Source: Neorhizobium alkalisoli (GTDB lineage Bacteria; Pseudomonadota; Alphaproteobacteria; Rhizobiales; Rhizobiaceae). Taken from it: 64,000 nucleotides of DNA. The notes under the pieces are model-generated. The model was given only the letters and a program-made list of their open reading frames with translations. It had not been told where the DNA came from and did no database searches. Numbering within the stretch: the first letter of the stretch is position 1; the number at the start of each line of letters is the position of its first letter. Shown here piece by piece: positions 23,440-32,063 of the stretch. The position numbers and the translations under genes were made by a program. The DNA is taken from NCBI RefSeq assembly GCF_002968635.1, contig NZ_PVBN01000005.1, positions 62,001 to 126,000 on the forward strand, given 5' to 3'.

Positions 23440-24083
23440 CTCCCGAAATCCTTAGAGACAAGCTCATAGCGTCAGCCAATTCGCTAGGATGGCCAGCGAC
23501 GATTGAGCCAGACTTTGCATCGCCAAAATTCAGGGGGCGCCAGGACGCGTCTGCCGCGTCGCTGCCTGAAACTGCAATCGGCCTGCGTCTTGGCGCATAC
23601 CCTCTCTTGGTGGCACCCATTCCCTTGAATAGCAGCGAGGCAATGCAAACGTCGCTCAAAGCGCTGCATAACCAGATGGTGATCGCCCGCTCGTATATGC
23701 GCGCTGAAGAGGTGATCAACGCCCACATCATGCTTTGTGTGACGGCGACGGATTCCCAGGCCGACTGGCGGGGTATTATTGATCTTGCCGAAAGGGACGA
23801 GACCGTTTGCCGGAAAGTGGTCTGGATGCCGGACTCGGATGCCTTGGATGTATCCTATGACCTTTTCCTAGCGCGAACATTTCTGGCTCAACCTTGGCGT
23901 TCGCTAGAAGCGGTTCTTAACGCGCCACTCGATCATAACCAGGGACTCGCTGAGCGCATCCTCGTCAAGCACGGGCTGTCCGAACCTACGGCCACGCGGT
24001 GGGTTGCGCTTGCAGAGACCTACAAGGATGACCCAGACGGATTGATCCCGCAGTTGGTCGCCGCCCGGGAGCAATCCAAATGA
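23436..24083 (+). CDS. Small middle component of the Lamassu/ABC-3C-like operon
   Basis: A 215-aa protein between the effector and the SMC-like ATPase, overlapping both by ATGA. It has LRLGAYPLLVAPIPLNSSEAMQTSLKALHNQMVIARSYMRAEEVINAHIMLCV in the centre and WRGIIDLAERDETVCRKVVWMPD, without signal peptide or membrane segment. I do not recognise a family from sequence alone; size, position and coupling are those of LmuC or the ABC-three-component middle component, which bridge effector and ATPase. That identification is therefore contextual. Confidence 0.5.
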   Translation: MTPEILRDKLIASANSLGWPATIEPDFASPKFRGRQDASAASLPETAIGLRLGAYPLLVAPIPLNSSEAMQTSLKALHNQMVIARSYMRAEEVINAHIMLCVTATDSQADWRGIIDLAERDETVCRKVVWMPDSDALDVSYDLFLARTFLAQPWRSLEAVLNAPLDHNQGLAERILVKHGLSEPTATRWVALAETYKDDPDGLIPQLVAAREQSK

Positions 24084-27000
24084 CACCGCTGTATCTGAAG
24101 CGCGTTGCACTTAGACAGTTTCGAAGCTTTGCCAAGCTCGACGTAGATCTGCCGGCACAGCCTGGCGTGCTTATTGTCCACGGCAGCAATGGGTTGGGCA
24201 AATCCTCTCTGTTCGATGCGCTTGAATGGGCGCTATCCGACCGGATCGACCATTTCCGCGACGCAAACGGCGTTAATAAGCCTGGAACCTACCTGTGCCG
24301 CTGGCGGGAGGGAGAGCCCGGGCCGACCAGCACGACAATGGTATTCTCGGATGAGAGCACCGTCGAACGAAGTTTATTGTCCGCTAGGTCGACCAAGTCG
24401 CAGCTCGGCGGCAACGTTCCTGATATTACCGCATTTCTGCGTGCGCCGGCATGGCAGCAGCGCATTTCGGAATTACAGCGCTATCTCTTGCTGACCCACT
24501 TCTTGGGGCAGTCGACCCTCTCGCGGTTAACCTACCGAAAGTCTACCGAGCGGTTCGATATTCTTAAGGAAGCTGCTCAGAGCACGGCTATTGAGGCAAT
24601 TGCCAACGCTCTCCATGGTCAGGGTAACACCACGGTCGTTCGCGCCTACGCCCGGCAAATCGAAGCCTTTGAGCGAGATGCCAAGAGCTTGGGTGACCTT
24701 CTGGAGCAGGAGGCTGCACTATGGGCTGAAGCGCAAATCTCGGGCGCAATCGATGAGGCCAGCGCGGATGCCGAGGCCCGCCGGATTGCGGAGCAGTTGT
24801 CGCGCGCGCGGCTCGGCGATCTGGAAGCCTCTGATACGCCGGCTGTCGAAACCGAGCCAACGATCGATCGGCTGCAGGCCACGGCAGATCGGATTGAGCG
24901 CGAATGTCTTTCCGCCGAAGCCCAATTGGGAGACGCGCGGCGTCTCCACGGCGAACGGCAGCGCGTTCTAACGGACATCGCCGAAGTGGGAGCGTCGCGC
25001 ACCGCTACACAGACGCGACTGGACGCGCTCGCCGGCGAGCTTGAGCAGGCTCAGAAGCTTCAGAGTGGTCGGCGTAGGGACGTTGCGACCCATCAGGAGG
25101 AAGCGGTTGGCGCGTCTACGGCCGTTTCGCGTCTGCGGGAGTTGCGCGACGCGCGCGCTTTGGTCGCTAGACTGGTGACCGAACATCGCGAGGGTGCCGC
25201 TGCGAGGGCGGCTGCCGATCAGGCAAAGATCGTAGCGGAGCGCGATGTCACGCTAGCCGAGCGCAGGCGGCAAATCTTACAGCGACTAAACGGCGAAATT
25301 CGCCAATGTGATCAGGAGATCGATGGCCTGCGTGACAGCGTGACGATGGTCGATCAGGCGATCGCGTGCGAGGCTCGCATTCTGGACCAATCGAACGGGC
25401 TTGCTCAACTCGAAGCCGACAATCCGAACATCGATCGGGCCGTGGAAAGTGGCGAAGAAGTCGCAACGGCCGCGGCCGACAGCGTCACCGCACAGACCGC
25501 AGTTGTCGAGGGCCTTCGCGACACCGTCGACACGATGTCTAACGCAATCGCATCGATCGCGACGCACTTGCCCGCAGATGCATGCGACTGCCCGCTCTGC
25601 GCGACCCCCTTTGACAGTGCATCGGCTTTGCGGGCTCGGGTTTCGACCGCTGCACAGCGCCTCGCACCTGCCCTCGTCGCCCAGGAGGAAACGCTTAAGA
25701 CCCTGTCGGCCGCTCGTGACGCCCGTGCAGCCGAACTCCAGCAACTGCGAGGCGTACAGTCGGCCATCCGTTCAGCCCGGGCGGCGCTAGACGTTGAGCG
25801 AGAGCAACGAGTCCGACTGCTCTCCCGCCTTGAAGGTGACCCAACGGACGGCCCCGCCGACCTAAGCGCGAGACGAGCGCGTTTGGCTGATGCCATCGCC
25901 GCAATTAGCGCGAGACGCCACCGAAAGGCCCGTTGGCAAACACACCCAGCCTTGGGTGGTCAGGCATCGAACGTCGAACACTCGCGCGCCATCCGCACAC
26001 GCGACGCAGCGCAACGGACGCTGGACGCCGCCACCCGCACGTCCGCAGACCTCGCAGCCGCTCTCGAAAGGGCGAGGATGGATGAGGCTAACGCAAATTC
26101 CGCAGTGAGCTTGGATCGCGAAATTGGTCCCAATGACCTCTCGCGGATGCTTCAGGAAGCAGAGGCAACGTCACGCCGTGCTGAGGAGGCCTCCGCTGCC
26201 GCAACGCGGGCGCTAGCAGACGCCGACACCGCTGTCGCTGCGCTCGAAGCGGATCAGGCCGGTTTGAGAGCGCGTCTGGTAGAAATCGATTCCCGAAAGA
26301 CCAATCTTGATCAGACGCAGCGGAGGATCGGTGACGACTGGCTCGCCCTGCAGAGGTTCGGCTCCGCTCCGGATCTTGCACCTGTGCAGACCCTCGAACG
26401 TCACATTGCCAGCTCGAGACTGGCGGTCAAGGAAGCGACGGCGCAACTTTCGCGTCTGCGCGAAGGGCGTCTCGCTTGGGCCCGGCAGCTCAGCCATCGC
26501 GCCGTGCTCGAGCAAATCCGGGAGCAGGTTGATGGGCCGCCAAACGGGACACGCGACGAGTTGCTAACGAGCGCTACATCGCTTCGTGCCCGAAAAGAGG
26601 CTGACGCCGAGGCAGTCCGCCAAGTCAAAGAGATTGCTAAGGGTGCGAGCGCCGATATCAGCGCCGAATTGGAGGACTTCAATTCGGAATACATCAAGCC
26701 CCTTGGGTTCTTGATGTCGCGGATTAACCAAGCGATTCTGTGTGACCCACGTGTTGGGATCGATCTGCACGTCAAAAAGAAGAAGATTGAGCAGAGCGCT
26801 GTTAAGGGAGGTGAAGTTCCGAAGGCGGTCGGAGAGATCGATCCGGTGCTCGTTCACAGCGAAGGTCAAATGGCTGCTCTTGCGGTCAGTATGCTGTGCG
26901 CCGCAAGCCTGACTTTCCCCTGGTCGCGATGGAAGGCGCTCGTTCTTGACGATCCTTTACAGCACAATGACTCGATTCATGCAGCGGCGTTCGCAGATCT

Positions 27001-27202
27001 GATGGGCAACCTGGTCAGCGCGGAGGGATATCAAATTCTTCTCTCGACCCATGACGTCGCCCAAGCCGAGTTTCTGCAGCGCAAGTTCCGTTCGCGCCGC
27101 ATCCCCTGCACGACGTTGAACTTGCTAGGGCTTGGCAAGGATGGTGTGGAGTGGTCCGTCCAATCCTCATCTTCGATCAGCCCACACGCAGCATCGGCTT
27201 GA
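24080..27202 (+). CDS. SMC/Rad50-like ATPase with zinc hook (LmuB-like)
   Basis: A 1040-aa protein. N-terminal Walker A at 35-43 (GSNGLGKSS), preceded by LRQFRSFAKLDVDLP as in RecF/SMC-type heads. A long coiled coil (about 170-910) is interrupted by a zinc hook C504-P-L-C507. The C-terminal head has a signature-like S927-E-G-Q930 and Walker B LVLDDP (954-959), followed by HDVAQAEFL (H-loop). The LDDP ending is typical of defence-associated SMC-like ATPases, including LmuB. It probably senses foreign DNA ends or replication structures and releases the effector. It overlaps the middle component by ATGA; the caspase-helicase gene follows 8 bases after its stop. Confidence 0.8.
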   Translation: MTPLYLKRVALRQFRSFAKLDVDLPAQPGVLIVHGSNGLGKSSLFDALEWALSDRIDHFRDANGVNKPGTYLCRWREGEPGPTSTTMVFSDESTVERSLLSARSTKSQLGGNVPDITAFLRAPAWQQRISELQRYLLLTHFLGQSTLSRLTYRKSTERFDILKEAAQSTAIEAIANALHGQGNTTVVRAYARQIEAFERDAKSLGDLLEQEAALWAEAQISGAIDEASADAEARRIAEQLSRARLGDLEASDTPAVETEPTIDRLQATADRIERECLSAEAQLGDARRLHGERQRVLTDIAEVGASRTATQTRLDALAGELEQAQKLQSGRRRDVATHQEEAVGASTAVSRLRELRDARALVARLVTEHREGAAARAAADQAKIVAERDVTLAERRRQILQRLNGEIRQCDQEIDGLRDSVTMVDQAIACEARILDQSNGLAQLEADNPNIDRAVESGEEVATAAADSVTAQTAVVEGLRDTVDTMSNAIASIATHLPADACDCPLCATPFDSASALRARVSTAAQRLAPALVAQEETLKTLSAARDARAAELQQLRGVQSAIRSARAALDVEREQRVRLLSRLEGDPTDGPADLSARRARLADAIAAISARRHRKARWQTHPALGGQASNVEHSRAIRTRDAAQRTLDAATRTSADLAAALERARMDEANANSAVSLDREIGPNDLSRMLQEAEATSRRAEEASAAATRALADADTAVAALEADQAGLRARLVEIDSRKTNLDQTQRRIGDDWLALQRFGSAPDLAPVQTLERHIASSRLAVKEATAQLSRLREGRLAWARQLSHRAVLEQIREQVDGPPNGTRDELLTSATSLRARKEADAEAVRQVKEIAKGASADISAELEDFNSEYIKPLGFLMSRINQAILCDPRVGIDLHVKKKKIEQSAVKGGEVPKAVGEIDPVLVHSEGQMAALAVSMLCAASLTFPWSRWKALVLDDPLQHNDSIHAAAFADLMGNLVSAEGYQILLSTHDVAQAEFLQRKFRSRRIPCTTLNLLGLGKDGVEWSVQSSSSISPHAASA

Positions 27203-27210
27203 GAGGCGAT

Positions 27211-30200
27211 ATGGCGACGAGAGCGATCTTTGTCGGCGTGAACAAGCATCGGGACCCTGCGATTCCAGAGCTCGGCGGTGCGCGACGGGACGCCACAGCT
27301 CTCTGGGCTCTGTTCACCGACACGATAGAGGGGCTTTCGGCACATCTCCTTGTCGACGAGCGGGCGACCCATGCGGATGTATCTGGCGCCATCCTCGGCG
27401 CGCTTGACTCGGCGCAAGAGGACGACGTCGTTATCTTAGGCTTCGCCGGCCATGGGTCGCCGGATGGCAGCCTGGTGCTCTTTGACACAGATGCTGCGGA
27501 CCTGTCGGGGACCGCGCTTCCGATGGCTTCCTTGGCGGAGGCCTTTAAGCGAACCAAGGCCAGGGCGGTGCTGTGCATCTTGGACTGCTGCTTCAGCGGC
27601 CAGGCGCCGGCGCGCGTCCTCGAAACAGAGGCCCGCCCACGCAATGCCTTCGCCCTGGCGGAGGTTTACGGCGAAGGCCGCATCCTCCTTGCAGCCTGCG
27701 GGACGAATGAAGCCGCATGGGAGCAGCCCGGGACGGGACACGGCCTTCTGACCTACGCCACCATCCAAGCCCTGACCAAGGCTGCGGGCGAAACGGTCAG
27801 CTTCCCAGAGGTGGCCGGCGAGATCATTCGCCTTGCCCGCGTCGAAGCCGAGAAAATTTGTGTGACCCAGACGCCGGTGTTCCTCGGCACCGTTCAGGGT
27901 GGCCTTGTTTTTCCGGTCCTCAAACGCGGCGACAATTTTGCGGCGGCATTCCCGACGGTCGCCGTTCGGCAAATGTCGGGCTCCTTCGCTGAATTGGCCG
28001 AACACGGCTTCCCGCAGGAGATTGTCCAGCAGTGGGAGGAGCATTTTCCGCAGGGGTTGAATCCGCTGCAACTCAAGGCCGTCAATGAACATGGCGTTCT
28101 TGAGGGCAAGTCGTTGCTCGTCGTGGCGCCGACCAGTTCGGGTAAGACCCTGATCGGCGAAGTGGCCGCGATCCGCGCGGTCACGGCGGGGAAGAAGGCC
28201 GTCTTCCTTTTGCCGTACCGAGCCCTCGTGAATGAGAAATTCGAGGACTTCAGTGCGCGCTTCGCGCCCGCCGGGCTGCGGGTCATGCGATGCAGCGGCG
28301 ACGCGTCGGATGGCGTTGGTCCGGTCATGAGCGGCCGATATGACCTCGCCTTCTTCACTTACGAGATGTTCCTCAATCTGGCGCTCGCATCGCCGCGTCT
28401 TTTGAATCAGCTTGGGTTGGTGGTCCTTGACGAAGGCCAGTTCATTACCGACCCGACGCGCGGCATCACCGTCGAGCTGATTTTTGCATTGTTGCTTCGG
28501 GCTCGAGAGCGCGGCGTCGAGCCCCAACTCGTCGTATTGTCGGCTGTAATCGGCAATCTCAACAGCTTCGACCGTTGGCTGGACCTGCCGCTACTGACTT
28601 CGCGGGAACGACCAGTCCCTCTGATCGAAGGCGTCCTCGATCGGCGAGGCGTCTTTCAGTTTGTCGATGTCGACGGGACGACCAAAACGGAAGCGCTGCT
28701 GCCATCACATCAAATCGTGCAGCGCAGAGACAAGCCGTCGTCGCAAGACGTCATTGTTCCCCTAGCCAAGCAGTTGGTGGCCAAAGGTGAGAAGCTTCTT
28801 GTTTTTCGGAACATGCGCGGCCCAGCTCAGGGCTGCGCCCGATATCTTTCGAGAGAACTCGGTCTCGCGCCTGCCACGGGCGTCATCGCCGCCTTGCCGA
28901 CTCTGGATCTGACTGCGGCTTCGCAGGACCTGCGTGAATGCTTGCAGGGCGGTACGGCCTTCCACAACACAAACCTGCTTCGAGCAGAGCGCGAAGCGAT
29001 CGAACGAGGCTATCGCAACGCCAACGGAGGCATTCACGTCTTGGCGGCTACGACGACGCTTGCTGCGGGAATCAACACGCCAGCCTCGACCGTCGTTTTG
29101 GCGGAGAACGAATTTGTTGGTGAGGATGGCCGGCCGTTCACCATTGCAGAATACAAGAACATGGCAGGCCGGGCGGGTCGCCTCGGCTACAATGAGATCG
29201 GGAAGGCGATTATCCTGGCTGACACGCCGATCGAGCGCGCCCAACTCTTCCAGAAATATGTCTTGGGAACGCCGGAGGACGTGAGGTCGTCGTTCCAGCA
29301 ACGCGACCTGCCAACGTGGACGCTGCGGTTGTTGAGCCAGGTGCGTGGGGTGCGCCCCGAAGAAATCCCTGGCCTTCTTGTGAATACGTTTGGCGGATAC
29401 TCTGCCTCTCGCGCCAATCCGCAATGGATCCGCATTGTAGAAGGAGACGTGTCAGCGCTGGTGGCGCGACTGCTGCAGGCCGGCCTTGCCGAACTCGATG
29501 GCGAGCTGGTGCATCTGACGCTGCTTGGAAGAGCCTGTGGCGCCTCGTCGCTGTCTTTTGAATCGAGCCTGCGCCTTATCGAACTGATGCGGCAGCTCAA
29601 CGTGGCGCAGACCGATCCGGTCCAGGTGCTCGGCACCATTCAGGTCTTGGCCGAGATGGACGGCATTTACACGCCGGTGATGAAGCGCGGGCGGTCCGAG
29701 AGCGTGCGCGCAGGTGACGTCGCACAATGCTTCGGACATGCGATGGCGCAAGGGCTTCAGAGGTACTGCCGTGACGAGTTTGAGTTCTGGGCACGATGCA
29801 AGCGTGCATCGATCCTGTTCGACTGGGTCGAGGGTACATCGGTTGATGAGCTGGAGCGTCGCTATTCGACCACTCCGTTCCAGGGTGCGGTTGGGTACGG
29901 GGATATCATTCGGATCGCTGACGGTGCGCGCTTCCACCTACGATCCGCGCATCAGATCCTGTCGGCGCTATTTCCCGACCAGCCAGCGTTCTTGGACGCC
30001 CTCGATGAATTGCTACGAAGGCTCGAGTTCGGGCTGCCGAAAGGCGCGCTCAAGCTGATCGATCTGCCTGTTGCACTGTCTCGCGGGCAGTATCTCGGAC
30101 TGTTTGCGGCTGGTGTAGGGACGGTCGAAGCGGCATACGCTCTCGATCAGGACACACTCGTTCGCTGTGTGGGTCCTGACGCGGCGAAACTCGTTCGCGA

Positions 30201-30231
30201 AGCGGAGGCGATCGGCCGTGCTCCGCGATAG
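27211..30231 (+). CDS. Caspase-like peptidase fused to a Ski2-like helicase
   Basis: A 1006-aa protein. Residues 1-235 form a caspase (C14) domain: GFAGHGS gives His81 and LDCCFSG gives Cys127, with the IFVGVNKH N-terminal strand and AACGTNEAAWE loop. Residues 280-700 form a superfamily II helicase of the Ski2 type: motif I APTSSGKT (306-313), motif II LDEGQ (406-410, unusual for DExH), SAV motif III, a FHNTNLLRAEREAIERGYR element, motif V TTTLAAGIN and motif VI NMAGRAGR (650-657). The last 300 residues are helical. GAGAGG lies upstream of ATG 27211; an earlier in-frame start at 27151 overlaps the ATPase gene and is less likely. I infer that nucleic-acid binding or unwinding licenses proteolysis. 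Confidence 0.75.
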   Translation: MATRAIFVGVNKHRDPAIPELGGARRDATALWALFTDTIEGLSAHLLVDERATHADVSGAILGALDSAQEDDVVILGFAGHGSPDGSLVLFDTDAADLSGTALPMASLAEAFKRTKARAVLCILDCCFSGQAPARVLETEARPRNAFALAEVYGEGRILLAACGTNEAAWEQPGTGHGLLTYATIQALTKAAGETVSFPEVAGEIIRLARVEAEKICVTQTPVFLGTVQGGLVFPVLKRGDNFAAAFPTVAVRQMSGSFAELAEHGFPQEIVQQWEEHFPQGLNPLQLKAVNEHGVLEGKSLLVVAPTSSGKTLIGEVAAIRAVTAGKKAVFLLPYRALVNEKFEDFSARFAPAGLRVMRCSGDASDGVGPVMSGRYDLAFFTYEMFLNLALASPRLLNQLGLVVLDEGQFITDPTRGITVELIFALLLRARERGVEPQLVVLSAVIGNLNSFDRWLDLPLLTSRERPVPLIEGVLDRRGVFQFVDVDGTTKTEALLPSHQIVQRRDKPSSQDVIVPLAKQLVAKGEKLLVFRNMRGPAQGCARYLSRELGLAPATGVIAALPTLDLTAASQDLRECLQGGTAFHNTNLLRAEREAIERGYRNANGGIHVLAATTTLAAGINTPASTVVLAENEFVGEDGRPFTIAEYKNMAGRAGRLGYNEIGKAIILADTPIERAQLFQKYVLGTPEDVRSSFQQRDLPTWTLRLLSQVRGVRPEEIPGLLVNTFGGYSASRANPQWIRIVEGDVSALVARLLQAGLAELDGELVHLTLLGRACGASSLSFESSLRLIELMRQLNVAQTDPVQVLGTIQVLAEMDGIYTPVMKRGRSESVRAGDVAQCFGHAMAQGLQRYCRDEFEFWARCKRASILFDWVEGTSVDELERRYSTTPFQGAVGYGDIIRIADGARFHLRSAHQILSALFPDQPAFLDALDELLRRLEFGLPKGALKLIDLPVALSRGQYLGLFAAGVGTVEAAYALDQDTLVRCVGPDAAKLVREAEAIGRAPR

Positions 30232-30678
30232 ATGGCGAAACCACGCTTTTCGCCTTTCGGCGAAAAAATCCAATGATTTCAAAAGCCCGGTTTTTCGACG
30301 GTGTGCCTGACGGTATAGGGCCGCGCGAGAATTTTTTTGACAAGCAAAATCAATTGGTTGTAGGTGCAGGAAATAATCGAGTGGGAGTAGAGGGAAACCG
30401 CGTTGTCGGATCGGCCTTTTCGCCGCCGTACTAATGCGACGGTGTCTCTAGCTGATCTGCCTTGAATTGCTTCGACCCGGAACGGGTCGTCGGGTCGCGC
30501 GTTTGGAGGATAGAGACGGCGGCGAGCGTGCATGCATCACAATGCGCCGCGAGGCGCCCAGTCCAATTGTTGCCGCGATCGGGAATATGCGAAGCGCCGC
30601 AGTCGTCGAAGAAACGACCATACACTCGCCATGTCCGCGGCAATGGGGTGCTGGCGTCGCCGCTCCAAAGGAAAGTAC
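30232..30678. other. Right edge of the mobile element / junction with core chromosome
   Basis: No gene is supported in these ~450 bp; ORFs on both strands (30279-30533 and 30431-30700 minus; the N-terminal part of the frame through 30532) lack domains. A perfect 8-base stem TTTTCGCC/GGCGAAAA (30247-30266) follows the operon, and GACCCG/CGGGTC arms lie at about 30475-30490. Downstream genes are typical chromosomal genes and upstream genes are cargo, so the attachment site should lie here. I could not identify a tRNA or a repeat copy, because the left end is outside the window. Confidence 0.4.
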
Positions 30679-31203
30679 ATGAGTGCCTTCTCTCTTTCAT
30701 CGGACGGGAAACTTGCGATAAGGGCGAGCGAGACCTCGTCCAAAAATGATTTCGACTATTTGGTGGGCAACTGGAACATCAGAAATCGTACATTGAAAGA
30801 ACAGCTGGTCGGCAACGACGAGTGGGAGGAATTTGACGCGACCCAGGAGTTCCGCCCGATCTTGCTGGGCTTGGGCAATTTCGATATTTTTCATACGGAG
30901 TTTGGCGGAAAGCCATTCGAGGGCCTCACCGTGCGGTTGTTCGATCCGCAGACACGTCTGTGGACGATCTACTGGGCCGACACCCGCACGGTCAAACTCG
31001 ACAGCGGAAAGGTGGGCTCGTTCGATGGCGACGAAGGCGAATTCTTCGGCCGTGAGGTCGTCGCCGGCAAGGACGTTATCGTGAAGTTCCACTGGGACAA
31101 GCGCAACCCGAAAACACCGATTTATAGCCGTGCGTTCTCCGCTGATGCAGGCACAACGTGGGAATGGAATTGGTACTCAAACTTTTCACGACGGATTGAC
31201 TGA
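30679..31203 (+). CDS. Conserved hypothetical protein, lipocalin/DUF1579-like
   Basis: A 174-aa protein: DFDYLVGNWNIRNRTLKE, EFDATQEFRPILLGLGNFDIF, FEGLTVRLFDPQTRLWTIYWAD and FSADAGTTWEWNWY. The alternating hydrophobic strands and W-x-I starts of this type are seen in small beta-barrel (calycin-like) proteins of soil bacteria that respond to or bind small lipids or phenolics. No signal peptide is present. ATG 30679 has AAAGGAAAG upstream; a longer in-frame ORF to 30532 lies in the presumed element edge and is rejected. It marks the first core gene. The function is unknown. Confidence 0.7.
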   Translation: MSAFSLSSDGKLAIRASETSSKNDFDYLVGNWNIRNRTLKEQLVGNDEWEEFDATQEFRPILLGLGNFDIFHTEFGGKPFEGLTVRLFDPQTRLWTIYWADTRTVKLDSGKVGSFDGDEGEFFGREVVAGKDVIVKFHWDKRNPKTPIYSRAFSADAGTTWEWNWYSNFSRRID

Positions 31204-31316
31204 ATTGGCCCCAAACGAAAAGGTCGCTCTTCTCCAAGCGGCCTTTTCGCGCCGCGCAACTAAGCGGAGGTGACGCCAGGCAGGCCTGCCATCTCAGCAC
31301 CACACGGGTCCCCGGC

Positions 31317-31874
31317 CTAGAAGCCGAGCGATTGCTGCGCCGGTTCCGGCGGGTCGAGCCTGACGCCTTCCAGTTCGAGCATCCGGGCCTTGGACACGGC
31401 GCCGCCGGGTGCCGAAAAGCCGCCCAGCTTGCCGCCGGCGGCAAGTACCCGATGACAAGGAATGAGCAGCGCCACGGGGTTCTTTGCCATCGCCTGGCCG
31501 ACATCCCGGGCCGCCTGCGGACCTGCACCCAGCTCCTTGGCAATGGCGCCATAGGTGGTCGTATGGCCCCAGCCAACCTGTCGAGCGGCAGAATAAATCT
31601 CCCTGAAGAAATCGTCCTGATCATCGAGGTCCAACGGGAAGCCCGAAAAATCCACCGGCTCGCCGGCAAAGTAGCGCTTCACCGCCTCGACGGCTTCCTG
31701 AATTTTCGCGGTCGGCATTCCCGGGCTGGCCGTCGGCAGGCGGCGAAGAAGCAACCGTTCCGTCGACTCCGCGGCCTTGGTAGGGAGCTGAAAACGCGCG
31801 ATCCCCTTGTCGTTCCAGGCAATTCCACAGAAACCGCCAGCCGTTTCAAAGACGAGATATTGATGCGTAGCCAT
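31317..31874 (-). CDS. ogt: Methylated-DNA--protein-cysteine methyltransferase
   Basis: A 185-aa protein. The C-terminal MGMT domain has VGWGHTTTYGAIAKELG (arginine-finger/HTH region), NPVALLIPCHRVLAAGGKLGGFS with the suicide cysteine in PCHRV, and a final helix MLELEGV. The N-terminal half matches the ribonuclease-like domain of Ogt. It removes O6-methylguanine from DNA stoichiometrically. GGAGG lies 7 bases before ATG 31874, which rules out the longer antisense frame that extends to 32786. It stands divergent from the 2'-5' RNA ligase-like gene and is monocistronic. Confidence 0.9.
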   Translation of the reverse strand: MATHQYLVFETAGGFCGIAWNDKGIARFQLPTKAAESTERLLLRRLPTASPGMPTAKIQEAVEAVKRYFAGEPVDFSGFPLDLDDQDDFFREIYSAARQVGWGHTTTYGAIAKELGAGPQAARDVGQAMAKNPVALLIPCHRVLAAGGKLGGFSAPGGAVSKARMLELEGVRLDPPEPAQQSLGF

Positions 31875-32063
31875 GGGCAAACCTCCACATGTCGATGTGT
31901 CAAGAATCGTGCTTCTTGCCAGGATATTCAACCCGTTTCTTGCCGCAGGGGCGCCGGACCGCGCAAAAAGTCGCCCGGCCGGCGAGGCGCATGTTCCTCT
32001 TTTGTTCTTTACTCCCGGCGCCGATCCGATTACTCTGCGCGCAACACAAATTGGAGCACGGGG

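Noticed and set aside
24700-26700. The many ORFs inside the SMC-like ATPase gene
   Set aside because: They are frame shadows caused by the repetitive heptad codons of the coiled coil.
27151-27210. Earlier start of the caspase-helicase at 27151
   Set aside because: The extra 20 residues overlap the ATPase gene, match nothing, and the site before ATG 27211 is much better.
30232-30678. tRNA gene as integration site at the right edge
   Set aside because: I found no cloverleaf-like arms or a TTC-A box in this gap; the attachment site is therefore left undefined.
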